Shown in pieces: positions 25,214 through 33,462 of a DNA stretch of 64,000 nt. Position 1 is the first letter of the stretch, and every line of letters starts with the position of its first letter. The stretch lies in assembly GCA_951213105.1 (NCBI GenBank), contig OX578145.1:119705239-119769238 (forward strand), written 5' to 3'. The notes beneath the pieces were generated by a model. The model did no database searches, was not told the origin of the DNA, and saw nothing but the letters and a program-made list of their open reading frames with translations. This DNA is from Amaurobius ferox. Its lineage: Eukaryota > Arthropoda > Arachnida > Araneae > Amaurobiidae. A program made the translations under genes and the position numbers.

Positions 25214-26317
25214 AGATATTTTTCTTAAAAGCGATTACAATCTTATCAGATAGCGCATTATAATCTTATCAGACAGCCAACTGAAACTGCAGAACTGTGA
25301 AAGGAATGGCCAAGGCGAAAATGCACCCATTCCACATTCCCCCACCTTCGAATGAACTGACCGACGGTGCATATCTGCGATCTTACAATAAAACTTTACA
25401 CGCCACATAGGCGATAGTGCGCCAATTTTGTTATACCCTAAATCTCGCCGCATTCGCCAAACGATCCCAGAGTACTTTGCGCGAGTGGAGCGGCCTCTGT
25501 CTCTAACGCGTCGTTTTGGTCATAGTCTGTGGCCCTGTAGACAGAGGAAGCTCTCTCTAATCAGAGATCGTTTTGACTTCACGTGACATTTCTTTAAGTT
25601 TTTAATACAGTTCAATGTGACGTCACACTTTGGGGTTCGTCTGCTCAGCATCCATGTTTGTTGTAAAACATTAAGTTACATATTACAGACGAATTTAAAA
25701 ATTTACAGCTATTTAGTACCTAATATTAGTAGGATATATCTAAATTTATCTTCTCTTAAGATTATTCAGCGCAAATACTGATAAAAAGATGTGTGTGACT
25801 GTGAAAGAATGTTGATGTTGCCAATATAAGAACTATGTGTGCTTTTGAAAGTTTGCTAAAGGAATTGGGTAAGTTGAATTTAAAATCTTGCACTTGTATT
25901 TTTTAATCATATCTGTATTACCAAAGCTAGCTTATTTATATTAACGAAGATATGCAAGAGTAAACATGCATAATTATGTATAATATAAGTTAACTCTGTA
26001 GAAGTGAATTTTAATTGAATATTTCTATTAATATTCTTGCACAATTATTGATATGCCACATAAAGCTAGCTATCATAGGATGAAAACTGTTTAATTTTAT
26101 TCTTAAAATGCTTCTCCAAACAGCAATAAACCAAATCACACAATAACTTGTAAAAAGTCTGCATACCAAATAAATTAGAAGTAAACCATGTTGAATAATA
26201 AAAAGTAAACAAATATATTTTGAAATTATATTACATCTTTATGTAGTGATATATTATCATGTTTTCTATTATTCTTACGTATTACATTGAAATTTCGTAT
26301 ATTTTGAATTATTTGGC
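25214..26317. other. Left flank of the Polinton; possible promoter and first exon
   Basis: Positions 25480-25600 resemble arm B (GCCTCTGTCTC, then TCTCTAATCAGAGATCG, then CACGTGACATTTCTTT). At 25835 an ATG opens a 34-nt frame (MCAFESLLKEL) that ends at a consensus donor G/GTAAGT at 25868. This could be a short first coding exon, but no further exon is seen on this strand before the Polinton at 26318. The remainder is AT-rich and unrecognised. Confidence 0.25.
26312..26317 (+). repeat. Polinton target-site duplication, left
   Basis: TTTGGC lies immediately before the left end of the element and is repeated exactly at 42371-42376. A 6-bp duplication is diagnostic of Polinton integrase. Confidence 0.93.
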
Positions 26318-26641
26318 AGTAGTATCTATACACCCGTACGAGCACACATGTACTTTATACACTAAAAACTATATTTTATAGCTTATTTTTTATCTTTTTT
26401 ATATTAAAAAAAAAGGTACCGATCCATTTTAATATTAAAAACATGATTTTATAGTTAAATAAGGCCTTTTTTACATTTAGACCAAATTTTAACTTAAATG
26501 CGTGAAAAAAGAGAACTTCCAAATGATCAAAGATAGTCTGCCCCATTATGGGGCTACCTCATTTTGAGAGCGGACCGTTAGTCCCCCTATACATAGGTAA
26601 ATTACGGTGAAAATAAAAGGATTTATATGAAAGTCGTGAAA
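26318..26641 (+). repeat. Polinton left terminal inverted repeat
   Basis: It pairs with 42048-42370. The arms differ by a single-base indel in an A-run (TATTAAAA versus TATAAAA type) and appear otherwise nearly identical. It begins AGTAGTATCTATACACCC. Inside it, CGTGAAAAAAGAGAACTTCC (26501-26520) is echoed at 26635-26654, just at and beyond the inner end. The outer bases are expected to be the protein-primed replication origin and integrase substrate, from family knowledge. Confidence 0.93.
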
Positions 26642-26819
26642 AAAGAGGACTTCTAAATGAATCCTCTAAATATATTAAAGATCTTTTAATTAAAAACATA
26701 TTAAAATATATACACCCTGTTTTTAATAGAAAATGTTTAACTAAACAAAATTAAAAAAATATGTCAAAAGACGATCCCAAATCGTCTCAGAAAATGATAA
26801 AGAATAAAAAAAAAAGTGA
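26642..26819. other. Left subterminal non-coding region
   Basis: About 180 bp of AT-rich sequence lies between the terminal repeat and the first gene. It holds the second copy of the CGTGAAAAAAGAG-type word and no frame of note. Transcripts of the leftward block should end here, but no clear terminator or polyadenylation signal stands out. Confidence 0.4.
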
Positions 26820-27089
26820 TTAAGCTTCCTCTAATTCATATTCGTCATCACTCAAATACTTAAATATATGTCTTCCTTTATTGATTTCATTTATTGATTC
26901 ATCAGAAAGTTTTACATGTTTTCTCGCAAGAATATACTCTTTTTCTTCAACTTCCACATATAATTTTACGATTACAAAAATTTTCCCAGTGTCTAAATTT
27001 TTTCTCAATGATATCAGATCATATTTCCCAGGATTTAAATTATTTATATTAACTATTAAGGGATAACTCAGGTCATTGAACTCTTCCAT
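26820..27089 (-). CDS. Small Polinton terminal protein, paralogue of the one at 40919
   Basis: An 89-residue protein without a family I can name. It is clearly homologous to the 96-residue product at 40919-41209: both begin MEEFN, share PGKY-x-LISL-x-K and KLYV, then LSDESI-x-x-INKGR and IFKYL, and end YELEEA. Alternating hydrophobic and charged residues suggest an all-beta fold. An OB-fold single-stranded DNA-binding role would suit a gene next to each replicated end, but that is inference. The upstream sequence AAAAAATGTTTACTAATAA just before ATGGAAGAG is identical to that of the paralogue. It is the outermost gene of the leftward block. The ATG is in the TAAATG context used across the element. 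Confidence 0.75.
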   Translation of the reverse strand: MEEFNDLSYPLIVNINNLNPGKYDLISLRKNLDTGKIFVIVKLYVEVEEKEYILARKHVKLSDESINEINKGRHIFKYLSDDEYELEEA

Positions 27090-27172
27090 TTATTAGTAAA
27101 CATTTTTTATAAATTCTTCATAATCTGTAAAACCTCTGTCTTCAGACTCTCTAAATATTCTTACTGAGTTTT

Positions 27173-28072
27173 TTAAGACTTAAAAATACTGTCCCATATT
27201 GCGATATGGAATTCATCTTCCAAATAAGAGTTATTATATACCTTATTACTAAATCTTCTTAACATCAGGGGTAAATTTATTTTATCTTCATCATACCATA
27301 TTTCATTTATTCTAGGTAAAAATATTAATTCAGTTAGAGATGTAATATCGTTTTCTCTACAATATAATTTATTTAAATTAGTTAAATTTTTTATGCCTTC
27401 AAGAGATGTAATATCGTTTTCATTACAATCTAATACTTTTAAATTTATTAAATTTTTTATTCCTTCAAGTGAAGTTAATCTATTATCTTCACAATATAAT
27501 TCTTTTAAATTAGTTAAATTATCTATTCCATCAAGTGAAGTTAATATATTATATCCACAAGATAGTATTTCTAAATTAGTTAAATTTTCTATTCCTTCAA
27601 GTGACATTAATATATTTCTATCACAATATAATTCTTTTAAATTAGTTAAATTTTCTATTCCTTCAAGTGACATTAATTTATTTCCTTCACAATATATTTT
27701 TTTTAAATTAGTTAAATTTTCTATTCCTTCAAGTGAATTTAATCTATTATCTTCACAATATAATTCTTTTAAATTAGTTAAATTTTTTATACCTTCAAGA
27801 GATTTTAATTTATTTCCACTACAATTTAATGTTTCTAAATTAGTTAAATTTTCTATTCCATCAAGAGATTTTAATCTATTATCATTACAATCTAATGTTT
27901 CTATATTTATTAAATTTTCTATTCCTTCAAGAGATTTTAATTTATTTCTCACACAATATAATTCTTTTAAATTAGTTAAATTTTCTATTCCTTCAAGAGA
28001 TGTATCTCCTATACAATTAAATATAAAAATAGATTTCACTTCAGTAGGATTCTCTATATTTAAGAAAGACAT
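27173..28072 (-). CDS. Leucine-rich repeat protein (SDS22-like repeats)
   Basis: A 299-residue protein of which roughly residues 25-250 are about ten 22-residue leucine-rich repeats of the form LEGIENLTNLKELYC. The short, regular repeats match the SDS22/internalin type. They make a curved solenoid for protein binding; the partner is unknown. No signal peptide or membrane segment is seen. The repeats are highly similar at DNA level, so the array probably expanded recently. It lies outside the usual Polinton core and is likely cargo. The conserved gene-start context lies at 28110, 38 bp upstream of the chosen ATG. The frame from 28110 is lost at an A7 run (28075-28081), so the original protein may have started there with about 13 extra residues. 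Confidence 0.85.
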   Translation of the reverse strand: MSFLNIENPTEVKSIFIFNCIGDTSLEGIENLTNLKELYCVRNKLKSLEGIENLINIETLDCNDNRLKSLDGIENLTNLETLNCSGNKLKSLEGIKNLTNLKELYCEDNRLNSLEGIENLTNLKKIYCEGNKLMSLEGIENLTNLKELYCDRNILMSLEGIENLTNLEILSCGYNILTSLDGIDNLTNLKELYCEDNRLTSLEGIKNLINLKVLDCNENDITSLEGIKNLTNLNKLYCRENDITSLTELIFLPRINEIWYDEDKINLPLMLRRFSNKVYNNSYLEDEFHIAIWDSIFKS

Positions 28073-28137
28073 AGTTTTTTTCCCATACCATTATTATATG
28101 TAACATCCATTTATATAGAAACATTTTTATTAAATAT

Positions 28138-28788
28138 TTATTTATCATCTTTGTTAGTTAATTGTCTCAAAAGATAAACACACTCTCTCAAGACTGATTT
28201 AACTTCATATATCTCTTCAATAATTTTCTCTTGGTAAGGTTCTATTTCGTGATGACCAAACTTTTTATTTAATTCACTCATCTGTATAGCTTGTACTTTT
28301 TTCCAATAAACATTAAAAAAGTGATCAGGTAATAGATCAAATTTATATTTAATCAAATAACAAAAATCTAATTTATGCATAAATTCTTCTATAAAATTTT
28401 CACTAAATGTTTGATATCTAGTTATATACAGCCAATTTAAATCATCTTTTAATTCTCTCATAGTATCTTCTGTAAGATTTTGAAATATTGATACTTTATA
28501 TAAATCTAAATTATCAGAAAATTTTATGATAAATTCGTTACTTAAAGTTTGATATTGAGATATGTTTACCCAATCTACTTTATCTTTACATTTTTCTATA
28601 AAATCTTCTGATAATTTTTGATATCTAGAAATTTTAGACCAATCATCAAGTTGAGCAAATTCTTCAATAAAAGATTCAGACAGTGTTGAATATTGTAAAA
28701 CTAAATCCCAATTTACATGATCTTTAAGATTTCTAATTACATCTTCAGATAAATTATTTCTGGAAAATTCATTCCAATCAATATCCAT
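28138..28788 (-). CDS. Protein with about six 27-residue W-x-x-IS-x-YQ repeats
   Basis: A 216-residue protein. Residues 1 to about 160 consist of repeats following LSEDFIEKF, then DKVDWVNISQYQ, with a period of 26-27 residues. Repeats of this kind are known in large DNA viruses and phages, without an established biochemical function. The C-terminal 50 residues are helical and charged, and may form a coiled coil (IIEEIYEVKSVLRECVYLL). There is no catalytic motif. The ATG sits in CTAATAAATGGA, the recurrent gene-start element. It lies between the leucine-rich repeat gene and the fibre-like gene in the leftward block. Both repeat proteins could mediate host interactions; this is inference. Confidence 0.8.
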   Translation of the reverse strand: MDIDWNEFSRNNLSEDVIRNLKDHVNWDLVLQYSTLSESFIEEFAQLDDWSKISRYQKLSEDFIEKCKDKVDWVNISQYQTLSNEFIIKFSDNLDLYKVSIFQNLTEDTMRELKDDLNWLYITRYQTFSENFIEEFMHKLDFCYLIKYKFDLLPDHFFNVYWKKVQAIQMSELNKKFGHHEIEPYQEKIIEEIYEVKSVLRECVYLLRQLTNKDDK

Positions 28789-28791
28789 TTA

Positions 28792-29651
28792 TTAGAAAGA
28801 AATTTTTTCAATATGCATATAAGGTTTTAAAGCGTTACCATCGCATTTTATCTTTAATGTGATGATATCATCACGTTTACCATAAACAAAACAGGTTACT
28901 ACATCTCTATTAACATTTAAAATTTCCTTACCATTGATTTCTAGTGATATCAGTGGACTTTTATCATATTTACTTTCTACTGTATCATATATATCTATAT
29001 ATATGGAAATTTTCATATACATATCGGTAGATAATCGCATCTCTTGATCCAGTAATTTTGAGCTCATCATGTTGAAATTTACTTTTTTATAATCCCCATC
29101 TGTATGAAAATCATTTAGTATAGTAACCCAGATATCTCTATTGTCTAAATATATTTTATTGACAACATCGTTATCATTTTCAGGTTCAGAAACATTCGTA
29201 ATTATTTTATTTTTTGCATCAAATTTATCATTCTGTAATATTAACGAATTTTTTTCAAAATATCTTTTTTCACAACATTTTTTTCATCTTTAGGATCTGC
29301 TACATTTCCTATTCTTTTTCCTTTTGCATCAAAAACTTTTCCTTCTAAAGAATGTAAAGTTGTATCATTTAATTCTTTTATTCTCTTGCCTGTTTCTTCA
29401 GTAAAGGTTAAAAAACCCTCATCATATTTAGTTTTTATAAGATCTCTCAATTCATGATGATTATTCTCTATTTTATTCAAAACAAAACTTTTAGTGGTTA
29501 AATCTAAATCATCTATAGGATTTTCACAATTTTTTAAAATTCTATTTTCCATATCATAATTTCCGTCATTCATTAATTAAAAACCTATACCAGGAGGTCC
29601 AATAGGTCCTTCTTTCATTTGATCATCATAAGGTGGATAATAAGCACTCAT
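28792..29651 (-). pseudogene. Fibre-like protein gene, broken by a stop and a frameshift
   Basis: Three pieces form one gene. Piece 1 (29577-29651, 24 codons) starts in TAATAAATG and ends with a collagen-like GPIGPPGIGF. After an in-frame TAA, the same frame resumes at ATG 29573 and runs to 29241 (110 residues). Piece 3 is open in the -1 register from 29240 to 28792; its first in-frame ATG is only at 29070. The register changes at an A7 run (29249-29255) that appears one base short. Pieces 2 and 3 contain repeats of the type GKRIGNVADP and NKIYLD, the motif common in phage and viral trimeric fibre shafts. A role in host attachment is known for such proteins in viruses and inferred here. As it stands no full-length fibre would be made. 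Confidence 0.75.
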
Positions 29652-29660
29652 TTATTAATT

Positions 29661-30991
29661 TTAAGATTTTAAACTCTTAACCATTGTTATAGTTTTATTT
29701 TTCAAATTTATAAAACATCTCTTTCTTTCTTTAAAAATAAAATAAAATTTATATTCCTTTTGACTATTTGTTACCCAATTAAATTCAATATCTAAATTAT
29801 TTAAATCGGTATAGTTTTCATGATTTGATGAGTCAAAAGGAAAAATAGGATACAGATTACCAAAATTCTCCTTATTTATCAAAGGTCCTGTTTCTGTATT
29901 ATTATCGTTTAATCCTTCATGTAAAAGAGCTTCATACACTCTATTATAATCTTTATTGGTAAAATTTGTTTTATAACGCATAAGAGGAACTTGTTTATTA
30001 TTAATCATCAACCAACATTCTGCCATATCTATATTATCAAATATCATATTATTTTTTTCATAATTACTATCTCTTTCAACATATTGAGGAATAACATAAA
30101 CACTTAAAACTTCATCTGACGCTGTAGTTGCTGTCACAGATCCACTGTTGCTTCTATAAGGGCCTACCATCTTAAATCTATATCGATCCCAATTTACCTC
30201 TATATCTTTATCAGATAGATATGATTCTAGAAACAAGCTTTCTGCAGAATTTCTTAATTCTATATAAGGTAAATGCAAGGTTAAACCTTCAACTACTACC
30301 TTATAATTTTCGTTTCTTATATTAGTATATATCATATTTTTATTTTCATTTCTTTGAATTTCTATTTTCACTTCAAAACCTGAAATTATCTTTTCATATT
30401 CTCTAAAGAAATCGATTATATCTTTTAAAGGTGTCCATATTTTAATGACATTGCTATCTTTCGTTAGTTCCCATCTCTTTACGAATCATTATAATCTTTA
30501 TTCATTTTCAAATTATTAAAAAATTCAGTTATTTTAGTAGTATCTTCTAAAGTACCATCATATTTGAACTCATTACGGTCAGCTGAATCAGATGTATCTA
30601 GATAAAAAAATTCATTTTGAGCTTGTGATGTTGCATAATCAGAAGTATAATGAATTAATCTTAAAACATGATTCATGATTGAAAAATTTGACTGTGTATT
30701 TGATTCAATTTCGGTATCTCCTATATGTACTTTTAAAGTTTTGATAAAACCTCCGCCATTTACCAGACTCACATTTTCGTTTCCAATAGATGATTTATCA
30801 TTTTTTATAATTTTTAATTTTTGTTCAAGATATCCTCTAGAATATAAAATTTTTGCTTTAGTATCATTAATATGAAAAACATAGGTAGCATTCTCATCTG
30901 AACTATGTTCTTTTGGGTGAATTTCTCTTAATTCATAACTTTTAATGTGATCATTATAATAATAACGAGTATCACTTAAATCATAAATCAT
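29661..30991 (-). pseudogene. Major capsid protein (double jelly-roll) gene, split by a frameshift
   Basis: Two adjacent frames together have the length (about 440 codons) and position expected of the Polinton hexon-like capsid protein. The first (30991-30479, 170 residues) starts at ATG in CCTAAATAAATG. The second is open from about 30476 to 29661 but has no ATG near its start; GTG at 30371 is only the first alternative codon. It contains YRFKMVGPY and ends KTITMVKSLKS. The register change falls within 30475-30484, close to a TAA, and is not in a homopolymer. The assignment rests on gene order (beside penton, protease and PX), size and beta-rich sequence, not on a domain search. As it stands the element cannot make an intact capsomer unless this is an assembly error or a recoding site. 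Confidence 0.7.
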
Positions 30992-31129
30992 TTATTTAGG
31001 AAGAATTTTTAAACCACCTCCTTTCTTTTTCATAGAAAATATTTCATTTAATTTATTCTTAGGTTTCAATAAAGCCTTTAAAAATCCTTGTATTTTTTTA
31101 CTTTTTCTATATAATCTATGTTTATTCAT
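30992..31129 (-). CDS. Small basic virion-type protein, 45 residues
   Basis: The frame begins MNKHRLYRKSKKIQGF and ends GGGLKILPK. It is strongly Lys/Arg-rich with a GGG motif near the end, reminiscent of small basic core or minor capsid peptides of adenovirus-like particles that carry Gly-Gly protease sites. Its TAA directly abuts the ATG of the capsid gene (TAAATG), and its own ATG has the same context. Too short for firm homology; the virion role is inferred from context between penton and capsid genes. Confidence 0.6.
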   Translation of the reverse strand: MNKHRLYRKSKKIQGFLKALLKPKNKLNEIFSMKKKGGGLKILPK

Positions 31130-31133
31130 TTAT

Positions 31134-31826
31134 TTAAGAAGAAATAAAATTAAATTCTACAGCTCCTTTATTTAAATCTATTAATTCACCTTTTTGATTA
31201 GTAATCCTCATTTTTATTCTTTCAACAGGATCTACTTTAACAGGAAAATATATCCAATTATTAAATTCTTTTGAAATTATACTACCTGGAGGGTTTTTAT
31301 TAGTGAAAGAATATATAACTTCTGAATTATATTGATTTATTAAAGATCCTTTTACAACATCACAGTGAATATAAATATTATCATTTCCATTAGATATATC
31401 AGCAATATGTTCACCTTCAACCTCTGTTTCTTCATCATAACTTCCATATGTAGGATTTAAAAAGCCTATAATTTTATGAAAGTTACTTTTTGTAAAATCA
31501 ATTACCCAACCATTTTTCAGTTTAATAGATATTCTTTGTCTTGCTTCAATAATACCAAATTTGACAGGTGGATCCTCACCGAATATTTTCATCATATACT
31601 CATTTAATCCTCTTATAGTATAATTACCATTTGATATAGTAATTGTTATATCTGTGCCTAATGTATACAATCTAAATATGTTATTTCCATAATTCTTACT
31701 TATATTAAACCAGGAAACTTCCATAGAGAATGAGTGTAAAGCTAATTTTTTTATTTTAAGAGGTGTAATAAAATTTACAGTAAATTCCTCTGATCTCTCA
31801 TGACCTTCAGATTTTAATATTATCAT
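31134..31826 (-). CDS. Penton-like minor capsid protein (single jelly-roll)
   Basis: A 230-residue, beta-rich protein with no membrane segment. Features typical of the Polinton penton-like protein are an N-terminal IILKSEGHERS segment, the central NPTYGSYDEE loop, and a C-terminal VKVDPVERIKMRITNQKGE followed by LIDLNKGAVEFNF. In capsids of this lineage the protein forms the pentameric vertices. Its ATG overlaps the protease TGA (ATGA), so the two are tightly coupled. Intact reading frame. The assignment rests on order and recognised C-terminal pattern. Confidence 0.75.
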   Translation of the reverse strand: MIILKSEGHERSEEFTVNFITPLKIKKLALHSFSMEVSWFNISKNYGNNIFRLYTLGTDITITISNGNYTIRGLNEYMMKIFGEDPPVKFGIIEARQRISIKLKNGWVIDFTKSNFHKIIGFLNPTYGSYDEETEVEGEHIADISNGNDNIYIHCDVVKGSLINQYNSEVIYSFTNKNPPGSIISKEFNNWIYFPVKVDPVERIKMRITNQKGELIDLNKGAVEFNFISS

Positions 31827-32257
31827 TTATACATAACAAAATTTTCATTATAGTCACTAGGTTTTTGTGTAGGAAATGATTTCAGAACATTTTTAGGTGA
31901 TATACCTTTATTCCTTTCTCTTATATATTTCATACAAAATATACCACATTTCACAGATGAAGGTTTCTGTAAAAAACTATCATTATAACCTATTTTTTTA
32001 TTGGATGTAACAAGAAATGATTTAATATTTTTAGGAATATAGTCCTTCTTCATATTGTCATATTCACCAAACGGATCAAAATATTCCACATATTTATATT
32101 TAGGATCATTATAATAACAAACCCAATGAGTTCCGGGACCTGTTGATACATCTAAATTAATGATTCCATTTTCAAATTTTCCTATTGTTTTAGGTAATAA
32201 ATCAGAGGTAAACACACCTCTAAATCCTTTTTCATTTTTCATATTTTCTTTAATCAT
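31823..32257 (-). CDS. PRO: Adenain-like cysteine protease (Ulp1/adenovirus type)
   Basis: The maturation protease, expected to cleave capsid precursors at Gly-Gly-type sites. From the ATG at 32257 it is 144 residues; the longer frame to 32275 would need GTG. The catalytic set is visible: His in GPGTHWVCYY (residue 44), Asp in EYFDPFGE (61) and Cys in SSVKCGIFCMKYI (104), in the H-D-C order of adenain. The PSDYNENFVMYK end overlaps the next gene by ATGA. The start codon falls within the 3' part of the PX-like gene, and coupling by an ATGA overlap would be restored if that gene kept its frame past the A10 run. All key residues are intact. Confidence 0.9.
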   Translation of the reverse strand: MIKENMKNEKGFRGVFTSDLLPKTIGKFENGIINLDVSTGPGTHWVCYYNDPKYKYVEYFDPFGEYDNMKKDYIPKNIKSFLVTSNKKIGYNDSFLQKPSSVKCGIFCMKYIRERNKGISPKNVLKSFPTQKPSDYNENFVMYK

Positions 32258-32264
32258 TTTGTCG

Positions 32265-32645
32265 CTAATTCCCACTGTTGATATATTCCCTTTCCAAGTT
32301 TTTTTTTTCCCCAGATCCTTTCATCTTTTTTTGTATAGCTGAACTAGCTAATCCAGATAAAGTACCTGATGCTAATGCTGGAACTGCAATTTTAGCAGCG
32401 GTTATTAAAGAGGGTATAAGTGGCGCTAGAAATGGTAAAAATCCTCCATTTTTATCTAATTGAGTTTTACTGATTGTAATTCTTTTTTTATCATTAATAT
32501 GATTAATTTGAGTTTTAGTTAAATACATCTCATGATTAGGAGTTTTAGATTTATCTATTTATAATGTTACTTCTACTTTATTTCTAAAAGCTGATTTAAG
32601 TTTATTTTTCTGACCTTCACTCAAATAAACTTTATTTTTTATCAT
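32265..32645 (-). pseudogene. PX / pVI-like minor capsid protein gene with premature stop
   Basis: The gene starts at ATG 32645 (TAATAAATG). It is interrupted after 28 codons by TAA (32559-32561), and continues in the same frame through ATG 32528. The downstream part has a Gly-Gly site followed by a hydrophobic helix (GGFLPFLAPLIPSLITAAKI), then ASGTLSGLASSAIQKKMKGSG. This is typical of the Polinton PX protein and resembles adenovirus pVI/pX precursors that bind membranes or cement the shell. Near the end an A10 run (32299-32308) appears to shift the frame: the present C-terminus is unrelated in style, and another register would end in an ATGA overlap with the protease. So there is one clear nonsense codon and one probable indel. 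Confidence 0.75.
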
Positions 32646-32648
32646 TTA

Positions 32649-33407
32649 TTAACAGAGAAATTGTTTATGATATCGTTGTACATCATTATAAGTCATTTCT
32701 TTATTTTTTAATAACATATCTAACAATAAAACTACTTGATTATATAATTTCTTTGATTTACTACCATTACATATTTTTTCTGTTAAATTTGATAATACAT
32801 TCAATCCTTTACTTACCTTCATTTCTTTACTACTTCGAATCATATTTAATCTATGCATATAATTTTGCAACATATTTTCTTTATTTTTAATTTCTTTTAT
32901 ATCATTCTTTTTCTGGTTTAATTCCTCCTCTGAAAAATTTTTAGCTCTAGAAATTGTACTTTTTAAGTTGCCTCTTTTCTTAGATAATCCTTCTTTTAAC
33001 TGTTTAGCTCTTCCATACATCTCCTCTAATTTTTCTTGATCGTTTAAAAATACTGACGGTCTGTATAATTTTTCCTCTTTTAAATATTTTAAATTTAAAT
33101 TTTGATCGATATCATAAGTATAAGATACTAATTCTTTCACAGCTTCAATAGGCTCTTCTATAGATGGAAATGAAATATTTTCTACAACATTTTGAATACT
33201 TTTTACAACCTCTTTATTTGATTTTTCATATTTTTCAATTTCTTGAGTGACTGGTTTATGAAATTCCTCTAAGGTTTTTTGAATACCTATTTTTTCTTTT
33301 AGTTGATCTTCACTATTCTTTCTTATTTCTTTTTCTATTTTTACTATTTTAATTGAATCTTTTATTTGTTTTAAAAACTTGTGTTTCCGTTCTTTTTCTA
33401 AGTTCAT
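32649..33407 (-). CDS. Coiled-coil protein, PW-like
   Basis: A 252-residue, very Lys/Glu-rich protein. Heptad-like helices cover about residues 1-85 and 110-205 (for example EKLEEMYGRAKQLKEGL). No catalytic residues, signal or membrane segment. Polintons commonly encode a long coiled-coil protein beside the PX and protease genes (often called PW), whose function is not established. It is the first gene of the leftward block and shares the 55-bp divergent spacer with the ATPase gene. The ATG is in TATATAAATG. The C-terminus MTYNDVQRYHKQFLC may be a small folded unit. Confidence 0.65.
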   Translation of the reverse strand: MNLEKERKHKFLKQIKDSIKIVKIEKEIRKNSEDQLKEKIGIQKTLEEFHKPVTQEIEKYEKSNKEVVKSIQNVVENISFPSIEEPIEAVKELVSYTYDIDQNLNLKYLKEEKLYRPSVFLNDQEKLEEMYGRAKQLKEGLSKKRGNLKSTISRAKNFSEEELNQKKNDIKEIKNKENMLQNYMHRLNMIRSSKEMKVSKGLNVLSNLTEKICNGSKSKKLYNQVVLLLDMLLKNKEMTYNDVQRYHKQFLC

Positions 33408-33462
33408 TTATATAATATTAATTTTTTACTGCAGCAAATTTTATTTTTACTGCTAGTAAATT
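33408..33462. promoter_or_regulatory. Divergent promoter region between the two gene blocks
   Basis: Only 55 bp separate the starts of the coiled-coil and ATPase genes, so both blocks must be driven from here or from within genes. It contains TATATAATATT and a CTGCAG palindrome. A near-repeat, TTTTTACTGCAGC / TTTTTACTGCTAG, occurs in it. Promoter function is inferred from arrangement. Confidence 0.5.

Noticed and set aside
27393..28103. A 236-residue plus-strand frame opposite the leucine-rich repeat gene
   Set aside because: It is the antisense shadow of the repeat array: its regular FSIPSS repeats follow from the complementary 66-bp units, and it has no start context.
29249..29255. Programmed frameshifting at the A7 run in the fibre-like gene
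   Set aside because: The register fits a -1 slip, but the preceding codon is TTG so the heptamer is not canonical. The same gene also has a true in-frame stop. Decay or an assembly indel is simpler.
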